Of a DNA stretch of 64,000 nt, positions 1-9,154 are shown piece after piece (the first letter of the stretch is position 1; the number at the start of each line of letters is the position of its first letter). The position numbers were made by a program, and so were the translations under genes. The notes below the pieces were generated by a model. That model saw only the letters and a program-made list of their open reading frames with translations, ran no database searches and was not told where the DNA came from. This DNA is from Ottelia alismoides (lineage: Eukaryota > Streptophyta > Magnoliopsida > Alismatales > Hydrocharitaceae), in the NCBI GenBank assembly GCA_037367405.1, contig JAZKJV010010762.1, positions 248,001 to 312,000 on the forward strand. The letters run 5' to 3'.

Positions 1-119
1 TCCCCTTATTTTAGGGGATTGGTTTAGGCTTCTCATTATCCTATCTCTAATCAAAAGTGATTTAATTTGAGATTAATTATATTGATTTATCAATGATAAT
101 TAATTTGAATTAAATCACT

Positions 120-715
120 TGTTGTTTTATTTTACCAACAACAATCATAGCTGTTGAAAGGGACACAATCAATCTCATCCGTTGATTGTGTGGATTGGGA
201 TCCATGGACTCCCAAAACCCTATATAACAAGAGGCACCCCTTACTCTTCTTGACACTCGACATCAATGAATGCTCTCTCTCTCTCTTTCTCTTTACACAC
301 CCATTCTCTCTATCTCTCATGTGGTCGTCCGCTATGGATGCCCTAGAGAGATCCTTCATCGCCGCATCGTCGTCGTTATGATGCCCGATAGTTTGCTCTT
401 GGATCTCCGTCTACTTTGGCGTGCCTTGCTCGTGAAGAAGACGTCGTATCTCGTTTGTCGAGATTAGGAGATCCGTGGCTTGGATCATCAACATGGATTG
501 CGAGAAGCACGCGTCTCATCCACGCGCTCGCAAGCGTCTCCTTCGTCGGATCGGACTTGAGACAGGAGGTCTCTTTGTTTAGAGACTCGATCGCAACCAC
601 GCTTCAAGAGGTAATCCTATAGCTTGTTTGTGGTTTAGATGAAACGATCCGAGAAGTGTTCTTAGATCATGTGGTTTCGTCACATAAGAAATTTTTAATT
701 TCCGCTGCATCGAGC
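120..715 (+). repeat. LTR-like relic
   Basis: A TATA motif (tatataac, 221-228) is followed by CT-rich leader sequence. At about 697-711 the sequence aatttccgctgca resembles the 3' end of many plant Copia LTRs. No partner repeat or clear ends are in the window, so this may be a solo or cut-off LTR. Flanking 716-1416 holds no recognisable gene; it lies in PSAT intron 6 if the gene continues left. Confidence 0.3.
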
Positions 716-1416
716 AACTAGTGCGACTAGTCGCTCCCGATCACATTCGATGCGATCATCACGCTTGATGCGCTTGAGTATTTTTCCGTATCATTCAGTC
801 TCCACAGTCATGTAACAGATGGGGTTTCAAACCACAACCAAAGTTCTTGAGAAGCAATCCCTTATCATAATACGCTTTCGTCTCAACAACCCCAGAAAAA
901 TACCGATTTTACTTGGCAATTTTAGATCCAAATGAAGTTGCAATCACCAACTAAAGCATCCGGAATTGGTGGGGGATTAGTGGTTAAGGCATTGTATGTA
1001 ATCACTTAAATCGAATCTTAATTGGACTCTAACTGACGGACTCATAACAGACTTCTAATTTTTATTAAACTAAGCAGTTTTATTATAAAAATGGAGATCC
1101 ATAAATTGGTCTTAGTTCAATTATTGAAATAATAAAACAAATGATCTCAAAACGAGCGATACATTAACAACTGTCAAATCCCCAATTGGAGAAAATCCCA
1201 AATTTTGGATCACCTAAGGTGTGATTGCGAATTTGCAACAGTGGCAAAGTCGAGCATGATAAGAGGAGACAATTGCTTACGACAATCACAGAATTGACAG
1301 TGGTGTCATTGCTTGCCACGAAGCTATTAACACCGGCGATGGTTTTTGAGAGCAATGCTGAGTGGTGGCTTTAGATGTTGGTGTGATTGTTAACTTCATG
1401 TATGTGAGGTCATTCT

Positions 1417-1706
1417 TGTAGAATGGAATATGACCAAGTAGGTCAAGAACCACCGTCGGCCATTGCGGAGCTGGCGGTTACGACGACCGGGTCTCACGGA
1501 GGCCGTAACCGCAAGGGGCGTGGTCGAAGGGGCGGACGTGGCGAGGGCATACGCCCTATATAAACCTCCCCAGACGGAGGGGAAACGCATCACTGGAAAT
1601 CGCTCGCCTAACGGGAGCCCCCGATCTTCTCCATCTCTCCCTCTCTCTATATCTCTCTCGCTTTCTCGCACAAGAGGAACGGCGTACCTCGGATCGACTC
1701 CCAGAC
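1417..1706 (+). repeat. Copia-A 5' LTR
   Basis: Starts TGTAGAATGGAA. The promoter TATA (tatataaa) is at 1557-1564, followed by a CT-rich stretch. The LTR proper may end at CA 1702-1703, three bases before the primer site; identity with the 3' copy continues to 1706. Confidence 0.9.
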
Positions 1707-1718
1707 TGGTATCAGAGC
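1707..1718 (+). promoter_or_regulatory. Copia-A primer binding site
   Basis: TGGTATCAGAGC, complementary to the 3' region of initiator Met tRNA as used by most plant Copia elements. The following 1719-2567 is an AT-rich untranslated leader without a convincing ORF. Confidence 0.85.
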
Positions 1719-2567
1719 TCATCTGGTCGGCTTTGATCTTCTCAAGCTGAAGCATCGCCGCCGCGAATAGAAGACGATCACAGTCCCTCCGTTTTTTTTT
1801 GCCGCCTCGACCATCTGAAACCCTAACAAGGTTTCGTACCTCTCAGGTTTGTCTTATATTTTTTTAAAAAAGGAAAGTGTCCTACTGATTGCGGATGCAC
1901 ATTTTTTTTAAATTCCATTAATTCTTCACGGGTTCACGGATGCACGCAACCCTACTGTCTATTCACGGGTTCACAGATGCACACAACTGTTGTGGTACTG
2001 TTCACATCACGGGTACTATTTTTTTTGCCTTGTTTTGTCCACATCTCGGATTTTATTAATGTGCATGCATGCTTTTGACTTAGGATTATTGCATGCATTC
2101 GCAAGTCTCAAGCATTCAAAGATCATTGAAATCTGCGTGTGTTTAAAAATTTATTAAGGTTGAAGCTTTTTGGCAGTCGTGCCCTTTTTTTTGTGTATGA
2201 ATATTGTTTTGTCTTATTCTCATTAAAACATCAAAGGGAAGGGGGGAAGACCTGTTTCACGTTTTTTGTTAATCTGTAAAGTTTTTTTTGCATGTTGATT
2301 AAGAAGTTAAGAAATCAAAGTTTATATTAATTAGAGGTGCAATTTTTTTTTAATCACATGATTGTCTCTTAAAAAAACGTTCTTTGCTTCAATCGGTTGC
2401 TTGTAGGTAATTCATCAAGAATCAAGTTTTTTTAGTTTTCTTTTAAAATCATCTGCTTAATTGATTAAAATTAATTGTATTTTGTCTTGATTGTTTCTTT
2501 TTACTCTTATAAATTATCGATTTTTTTTACACCATCTCATACAATTTCTATATTCATTAGATCAAAT

Positions 2568-3413
2568 ATGACAAGCAAAACCATTGCCACTGAGGTGGGG
2601 GAAATAGAGTACCTTAACGGTACTAATTACGAGTTGTGGAGTAGGAAGATCTACTATGACCTGTTGCACGATAGCATACACACCATCATAGACAAACCCG
2701 GCCCAACTTTATCTGAGAATCCAACTGTGGATGAAATTAGGTCCCGCGAACAGTGGGAGAAAATAGATAATAGGGCTAGGAGCTTTATGCTGACCCATAT
2801 GGATCTGAACCTGATTCGGGTCTTTGAGACCTGCGAATCAGCTTACGAGCTCTGGACCGCGGTTAAGGACAAATACCACTCCAAATCGGAGGTGAGCGTC
2901 CAGCTTCTTCTACACAAGTACAACTCGTGTAGAATGAAGGAATCTGAAAGCGTCCTCGAGCACGTGAACAAGATGATCGTGATGGCAAAGGATCTTGCGG
3001 CTGCTGATTGCGCAATTCCGGAGAGGATGCAGATCGCAACCATATTAGGAAGTCTCCCTCCATCATTCGACATGGTTGCCACATCTCTGAGGATGAATGG
3101 CAACATTAAGTCCGTGACGGACTTACCTGTACAGTTGGCAATTGAGCAGGACCTCTCCAAACAAAGATCGAAAGCTGAGATCTTTGAGGTCGAGGAGGAA
3201 GAAGAAGCGAATGCTGTGCACGCGAAGAAAAGGCTAGGCCCCTCCGAGGCGAATTTCAAGGGAAAGAGTGGGAAATACCCACGCGGCTCTTGCTACGGTT
3301 GTGGCAAATATGGCCATTTCAAGGTCAATTGCCCCAACAAGAAGAAGCCGGGAAATTCTAAAGTGCCTGAAAACAAAGGCAAGAAGAAAATGGAATTCGC
3401 GGCAGTCGTGTAA
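2568..3413 (+). CDS. gag: Copia-A gag (capsid and nucleocapsid)
   Basis: 281 codons from the ATG at 2568; the open frame extends upstream to 2475, but the 2568 start precedes the typical Copia gag opening (EYLNGTNYELWSRK). The capsid part is followed by an acidic stretch (EVEEEEEA) and a CCHC zinc knuckle (CYGCGKYGHFKVNC) near the C-terminus, then a Lys-rich tail. The protein packages element RNA into virus-like particles in the cytoplasm. It ends at TAA 3411-3413, and pol follows in exactly the same frame. Confidence 0.88.
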   Translation: MTSKTIATEVGEIEYLNGTNYELWSRKIYYDLLHDSIHTIIDKPGPTLSENPTVDEIRSREQWEKIDNRARSFMLTHMDLNLIRVFETCESAYELWTAVKDKYHSKSEVSVQLLLHKYNSCRMKESESVLEHVNKMIVMAKDLAAADCAIPERMQIATILGSLPPSFDMVATSLRMNGNIKSVTDLPVQLAIEQDLSKQRSKAEIFEVEEEEEANAVHAKKRLGPSEANFKGKSGKYPRGSCYGCGKYGHFKVNCPNKKKPGNSKVPENKGKKKMEFAAVV

Positions 3414-6400
3414 TGCAACTCCGTCATCACGGACAGTGATGGATGGTGGATCGACTCTGGAGCAACCAGACATATCGCCAAGACGAAGGAAGGCCTGGTG
3501 GACTTCAAGGAGCTGAGCAAAGGCGAACAGAGGATCTTCATGGGGAACAACACCTACCTAGACGTGGAAGGTGTTGGGACATACAGACTTGACCTGGGAG
3601 ATAGTATTATGGTACTGAATGATGTACTATATGCCCCAGGGATACGTCGGAACCTGATATCTGTCCCAGTGTTGCTCAAGAAAGACTTCGAAGTTAGATT
3701 TTATAATAAGCGTGTGTCAATAGGCAAGAATAAGAAGGTCTATGCGATGGGAAAGTTTGTACCCGAGCATGACCTGTTTTGTCTTCCTGTAATAACTTCT
3801 AGTGAATCAATGAATGTCTCTTCTGATTATTCCTTGTGTTGTTTGTCTGATTATGATTTGTGGCACATGCGACTGGGTCATCCAGGAAATTCTAAGATGG
3901 ATCAAATGATTAAGGCAAATTTGTTGCCTAAGATCACGGGTGCAAGGACATTGCCCTACGAACACTGTCTGACCGGTAAAATGACGAGAAAACCCTTCTC
4001 AACCGGAATTCGGTCAACGGAGTTATTAGGTTTGATCCATTCAGACATAAGTGGACCACTGAGCATCAGCACACATAGAAATAAGGAATACTTCATAACA
4101 TCCATTGATGACTACTCTAAGTTCTCCTATGTCTATCTCTTAGGAAGAAAGTCGGAAGCACTTGAAACTTTTAAGAGATATAATACGGAAGTGGAGACAA
4201 GATTGGGAAAACCAATCAAGACTCTTAAGACAGATAGGGGTGGGGAATATACCTCAAAGGACTTTGAGGATTACTGTAATCAGGCAGGCATTTGTAGGCA
4301 GACTACAATGCCCTATACACCACAACAGAATGGTGTAGCGGAAAGAAAGAATCGAACATTGATGAATGCAGTAAGGTGTATGCTTTCACACTCAGGACTC
4401 TCCAAGAAATTCTGGGGAGAGGCAGTGTTGACTGCGAACTACATACAGAATAGGATTCCCACCAAGTCCGTAGAATCAACGCCATATGAAATATGGAATG
4501 GCAGAAAGCCCGAGTTGGGCCATCTCCGGAAATGGGGATGTGTAGCACATGTTCTGGTACCGAGTCAGCTTAGGGACAAGCTAGACTTCAGGACATTAAA
4601 GTGCAAGTTTATTGGGTATAGTGAGAATTCTAAAGGATATAGGTTCTTCCATGAAAATAAAGGTCTGATCGAAAGTCGTGATGCTACTTTCCTTGAAATT
4701 CATCAAGAAAAGGAGCATGAAGTAGAGGAATCAGATCCTCTGATTGTCTTACAAGATAATGAAGACGACTTGAGCATTAGACAAGAACTTGAGGATGATA
4801 TCGATCATTCAAATGTAGAGAATGAACCTATAGAACATGATGATCCTTTAGAGGAAGTGGGTGGACCCACACAACCCACGAGTATAATCGGCAACAAGAG
4901 ACCCAGAACACGGCCCGCATGGATGGAAGATTACCATTTCTATGGATGCGAGGTATCGTGCTACACCGTGGATGAGGATGTCGCGGATTGTACAGATCCC
5001 ATATCCTTTGATGAAGCTATGGCTTCATCTGAGTCAGAATCATGGTCGGCCGCCATGAGAGATGAGTTGGACTCAATCGAACGAAACGGTGTTTGGGAAT
5101 TATGTGATTTGCCAGAAGGTAGGCAATCCATAGGATGTAAGTGGGTATTCAAGAAAAAGTACCGAGTTGACGGTACTGTTGACAAATACAAAGCCAGATT
5201 AGTTGCCAAGGGTTATACTCAGCAAGCTGGAATAGATTTCCAGGAAACCTACTCTCCAGTGGCTAAGTTCGCATCCATTCGGATGATCTTAGCTATAGTC
5301 GCATATATGGATTTGGAATTATTCCAAATGGATGTGAAGACGGCCTTCCTTAATGGAGAATTGAGGGAGGAGATTTATATGCGACAACCTGATGGATCTC
5401 AGGTTGAAGGTCAGGAGAAAAAGGTTTACAAGTTAAGAAAGTCATTATATGGCTTAAAGCAGTCTTCACGGCAATGGTATCTCAAATTTCATGAGAAAGT
5501 TATTCAATTTGGATTTGTTTCAAATAAATTGGATAACTGTGTGTATGTCATGAAGAGTGGGAGCAGGTTTGCAATCATGTCATTGTACGTAGATGACATT
5601 CTGCTCGCAGGTAATGACATACAATTGCTCAATGAAATCAAACAGAAATTGAGCAATGAATTTGAGATGAAGGACATGGGCGAAGCATCCTATGTTCTTG
5701 GAATTCAAATAACAAGAGACAGGGACTCAAGGACAATGAGCCTTAGTCAAGAAAGATATTTGCATACTGTATTAAGGAGATTTGGAATGCAGAACAGCAC
5801 TCCAGCTCCAACACCACTTGTGATGGGAAAGAGACTCAGTAAGAGTCAATGTCCCGGAAAGGGACAGAAATCTTTAGATATACCATATGCACAAGCGGTA
5901 GGAAGTTTAATGTATGCAATGTTGTGTACTCGACCTGATTTAGCTTATCCAATAAGCTTAGTCAGTAGATATCAAAGCAATCCCGGTCCAGCACATTGGG
6001 AAGCTGTAAAGAGGATTCTTCGATATCTGAAAGGGACAGTACATCTAAAACTTGTGTATCAAGCAGAATCGCTTGAGGTGGTAGGATACTCCGATGCCGA
6101 TTTCGGAGGGGATGTGGATGACAGAAAATCCACATCAGGTTACCTGTTCATGTTTAGTGGTGCAGCCGTTTCTTGGGGTAGCAAGAAACAAGGATGTGTA
6201 TCTCGACATGCACAGGAGGCTGAGTACATTGCATGTTGCATGGCCACCACTCATGCTGTATGGATCAGACGTTTTCTAGAGAACCTAAGCCTCGAATTGG
6301 TAAAAGGGCCAATTGAAATGTATTGTGACAATCAAGCTGCGATAAACTTGATCAATAGTGGGGCTAATAGTTCTAAAGGAAAACACATTGAGATCCAATA

Positions 6401-6548
6401 TCACTATGTACAAGATATAGTGGCGAAGCAAGAAATCACGGTAACCTACATACCTACCAGTGACATGTTGGTTGATTCCCTAACGAAGGGAATAGCAGCA
6501 GGAACCTACATTAAACATGTTGGTTTAATGGGACTCAGGAATGTATGA
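3414..6548 (+). CDS. pol: Copia-A pol polyprotein (protease, integrase, RT, RNase H)
   Basis: About 1044 codons, same frame as gag, directly after its TAA. Order: protease DSGAT (3453-3467), integrase zinc region (HMRLGH with EHCLTGK, where Tyr at 3957-3959 replaces the usual first Cys of CxxC), integrase core with Asp (HSDISGP), Asp (TDRGGE) and Glu (VAERKN), reverse transcriptase with YVDD at 5586-5597, RNase H (SDADFGGD), and a C-terminal end before the polypurine tract. No ATG suits the protease start, so it is either made by reading through the TAA or is lost by a nonsense mutation. Otherwise there are no stops over 3.1 kb. Confidence 0.9.
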   Translation, partial: CNSVITDSDGWWIDSGATRHIAKTKEGLVDFKELSKGEQRIFMGNNTYLDVEGVGTYRLDLGDSIMVLNDVLYAPGIRRNLISVPVLLKKDFEVRFYNKRVSIGKNKKVYAMGKFVPEHDLFCLPVITSSESMNVSSDYSLCCLSDYDLWHMRLGHPGNSKMDQMIKANLLPKITGARTLPYEHCLTGKMTRKPFSTGIRSTELLGLIHSDISGPLSISTHRNKEYFITSIDDYSKFSYVYLLGRKSEALETFKRYNTEVETRLGKPIKTLKTDRGGEYTSKDFEDYCNQAGICRQTTMPYTPQQNGVAERKNRTLMNAVRCMLSHSGLSKKFWGEAVLTANYIQNRIPTKSVESTPYEIWNGRKPELGHLRKWGCVAHVLVPSQLRDKLDFRTLKCKFIGYSENSKGYRFFHENKGLIESRDATFLEIHQEKEHEVEESDPLIVLQDNEDDLSIRQELEDDIDHSNVENEPIEHDDPLEEVGGPTQPTSIIGNKRPRTRPAWMEDYHFYGCEVSCYTVDEDVADCTDPISFDEAMASSESESWSAAMRDELDSIERNGVWELCDLPEGRQSIGCKWVFKKKYRVDGTVDKYKARLVAKGYTQQAGIDFQETYSPVAKFASIRMILAIVAYMDLELFQMDVKTAFLNGELREEIYMRQPDGSQVEGQEKKVYKLRKSLYGLKQSSRQWYLKFHEKVIQFGFVSNKLDNCVYVMKSGSRFAIMSLYVDDILLAGNDIQLLNEIKQKLSNEFEMKDMGEASYVLGIQITRDRDSRTMSLSQERYLHTVLRRFGMQNSTPAPTPLVMGKRLSKSQCPGKGQKSLDIPYAQAVGSLMYAMLCTRPDLAYPISLVSRYQSNPGPAHWEAVKRILRYLKGTVHLKLVYQAESLEVVGYSDADFGGDVDDRKSTSGYLFMFSGAAVSWGSKKQGCVSRHAQEAEYIACCMATTHAVWIRRFLENLSLELVKGPIEMYCDNQAAINLINSGANSSKGKHIEIQYHYVQDIVAKQEITVTYIPTSDMLVDSLTKGIAAGTYIKHVGLMGLRNV

Positions 6549-6649
6549 GTCAAGAAAGAGGTTTCATAGATAATGATCCTCACATGATAAATCTCCATGT
6601 ATATACTACACGAATAGTGGGAGTATATATTTCTTGACCACTTTGGTCA

Positions 6650-6658
6650 AGTGGGAGA
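6650..6658 (+). promoter_or_regulatory. Copia-A polypurine tract
   Basis: The purine run agtgggaga lies directly before the TG of the 3' LTR; it primes plus-strand DNA synthesis in LTR elements. Confidence 0.7.
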
Positions 6659-6948
6659 TGTAGAATGGAATATGACCAAGTAGGTCAAGAACCACCGTCG
6701 GCCATTGCGGAGCCGGCGGTTACGACGACCGGGTCTCACGGAGGCCGTAACCGCAAGGGGCGTGGTCGAAGGGGCGGACGTGGCGAGGGCATACGCCCTA
6801 TATAAACCTCCCCAGACGGAGGGGAAACGCATCACTGGAAATCGCTCGCCTAACGGGAGCCCCCGACCTTCTCCATCTCTCCCTCTCTCTATATCTCTCT
6901 CGCTTTCTCGCACAAGAGGAACGGCGTACCTCGGATCGACTCCCAGAC
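6659..6948 (+). repeat. Copia-A 3' LTR
   Basis: Matches the 5' LTR except for T/C changes near 6714 and 6869. Just after it, a 17-base string (6936-6952) that includes the LTR end is repeated at 6965-6981. Confidence 0.9.
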
Positions 6949-6981
6949 TTTATGGTTTCTTGCTTCGACTCCCAGACTTTA

Positions 6982-8940
6982 GTATTCGCACAAGACATTT
7001 CCCTCTATTAGATTGCACTTCTAATAAGAGGGCGAGACGGAAGAGCCTCTTAGAAAGCTACCTCACCGCTTGAGTTTTTAGTTACTTTTCGCCAACAGGC
7101 ATGATGATGCTACATCCGAATCGTCCACATCTACATCTAAATCATTTTTGATTACATCTGAGTCAATTACAGTTGAGGTTTGGTGGAGTTTCAATCATGT
7201 TGATGGGGTTATAATGTATATGGGTTAAGAGATGAAATTAATTATAAGTTGAGTTGGTTGGAAGTGACTATAATTAAATTGAATCCGAAATTCCTATAAG
7301 CTAGTGGACGTGTTGGGAACTTAGATGCATTATACAACATCGCATGCCTACGGAGGCACCCCAACCCTAAGGCATTGTTCACGCCTTAGAGTCATAGTGT
7401 GAGGTTATACAAAGACCAAGACCACAGACTACCCACTAGACTTTAAAGATAGATAGAATTGAAAACCCAATTAATATATTATCCTTTCCATTATAAATAA
7501 ATTATGAGTAAAATAAAGGATCACCTCACCAACTCCATTAAGCTCCATAACCTGATCTCACTGATAAGTAAACAGCATATACTTACTGGCCTCAATTACT
7601 ATAGGAGAATATTATAAATAAAAAATATTGAGATAGTGAATAATAAGGGGGAAATGCATGCAGTATAATTTCAAAAACCTTTTTTCTACGTAGGTAGTGG
7701 TAGATTTTCAATTATATATGCCTATCTACTTGCTTTCTTTTGCACATAATAAATTACTTGCTATTTTAAACTGCGGGTTGTATTCACATTTGTGACATCC
7801 TCCTCTTCCCTACATGTTTTGGCAGGCAAGGAGCCTACAGCACAGTAGTAGGATGATGACTTTTGGAGATCGTGTATATAACAGACGGTATTGTTTCTTT
7901 TGTCTCAATTTTTTGGTATGTTATAATGTAAATGTTTATTTCCTCTTCAGTCGGATTTTGGGATATATATGTATAACTGTCAACTCTCATGTATATGTTG
8001 TATATACTTATAAGAATTAATGAAAAGAAATGTTGGTGGCACTTGTTGGTGTTTTGTTATGTGGTTGATACAATAATACTTGAATGTGAATGTCATGCAG
8101 TAGCAACGCGAAAACTTTCCCCTGATTTTCAATACTTTGTGCGAGCACATGTGAATATAATAGTGCGAATGCGTCGTAAACGGGTGTGCGGATCCGGAGG
8201 CGTCACACCTCCCACCTAGCGAGCTTCTTTTAAAGTTTCCTACAAGACATCCAATCAATTGTCGAAGCCATATTACACACCAAAGAAAGACCCAGGTTAA
8301 GTATGGGGCAAACTCCTAGGATATTCAGAATAGCCTCACAGGCAGCCACCACCTCCTCCGACGCTTTGCAAAAATGAACGAGGGCATACTTTCCCCTATT
8401 GGCATGCAACGAATCAAATGTTATGAATTACAAGCAGCCAAGAATCAAATGTTCTGAATTACAAATACCAAGGAATCAAATGTTTTGAGTGGGAAAAGCA
8501 ACTTCACCTTCAAGTTGAAATCACATCGTCCCAATTATATTATGATTTCTATAAAATAAATAAGTTGGAGATAGCTCCTTTAAATTACAAATTTATGCTT
8601 ACTTCTAAATTTCAAATTGTTGCATTTCATTGTTGTTTCCTTCAAAAATACATGAGTTGGAGATAGCCCCTTTGATTTAGATATTTACGCTTATTTTAAA
8701 TTTCAAATGATATAGTTTAATTTTTTTCACCAGTTTAACAGATTTATGATTTGACGTGTAAAACTAATCAATAATGGATTATGTCAATATAAATGCAGAT
8801 GTGATGTGGGGGTCACAAACAAGAGTATAATAAGTATGTTATTTTGCAAATAAAATATTGGATTAATATGAAAAGTAAGAATAAATGATAAAATATTGAA
8901 GTCGTATAGATATTGGAGTCAAATGATATTATTCAAACAC
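6982..8940. other. Intron 6 sequence without recognised gene
   Basis: AT-rich non-coding DNA. At 8405-8490 the phrase aatcaaatgtt recurs three times, and the block aagttggagatagc (about 8563 and 8655) occurs twice, so part is old duplicated repeat. A 56-codon open stretch on the minus strand (about 8240-8410) matches nothing I recognise. Confidence 0.5.
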
Positions 8941-9154
8941 CTCGAACAGAAGGAACCTCAATATTGATGATATCCGTCGGCCAACCAGAGTAGTTTGACT
9001 TGGCTTCTGCTTCTCCGCAATGGAGTGAATGATGGCCACCTCTCTTTCCTTCAACATACTGCTTCCAGGATACAGTATCTGTCCTACAGTTTTTTGAGAA
9101 TGGCATAAACCATAAAGAAGAACCAAATGAGTTGAACATCAATCGAGTAGTTCC
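8941..9154 (-). CDS. PSAT: PSAT exon 6
   Basis: 214 bp reading [20 protein letters not shown] and later [15 protein letters not shown], both conserved PSAT blocks. The acceptor is gccag|gga and the donor is g|gtgttt; it enters in phase 0 and leaves in phase 1. No further PSAT exon is visible between here and the left edge, so intron 6 is longer than 8.9 kb and contains Copia-A. Confidence 0.87.

Larger units (their letters stand above)
1417..6948 (+). mobile_element. Copia-A, nearly intact Ty1/Copia retrotransposon
   Basis: Two 290-bp LTRs (1417-1706, 6659-6948) flank gag and pol in Copia order (PR-INT-RT-RNaseH). The LTRs differ at only two sites by eye, so insertion was recent. A tRNA-Met-type primer site follows the 5' LTR and a purine tract precedes the 3' LTR. 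Defects are few: one in-frame TAA between gag and pol, and one zinc-ligand substitution in integrase. No 5-bp target duplication is found: attct precedes the 5' LTR and the 3' junction is rearranged. It lies in PSAT intron 6. Confidence 0.93.

Noticed and set aside
154..622. Several short open frames on both strands at the left edge
   Set aside because: They overlap each other in an LTR-like CT-rich leader and show no protein similarity.
1707..1718. Repeated tggtatcagagc strings (also 26228, 28875, 54745) as tRNA fragments
   Set aside because: They sit directly after LTRs and are primer binding sites, not tRNA genes.
3414..3497. A separate pol start at 3498
   Set aside because: The codon there is GTG and would remove the protease active site, which reads in the same frame from 3453; pol must be read from gag or is disabled.
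8240..8410. 56-codon open stretch on the minus strand (KYALVHFCKASEEVVAACEA)
   Set aside because: Considered as PSAT exon 7 or a retroelement RNase H; it matches neither, has no suitable splice phase and no neighbours of that kind.
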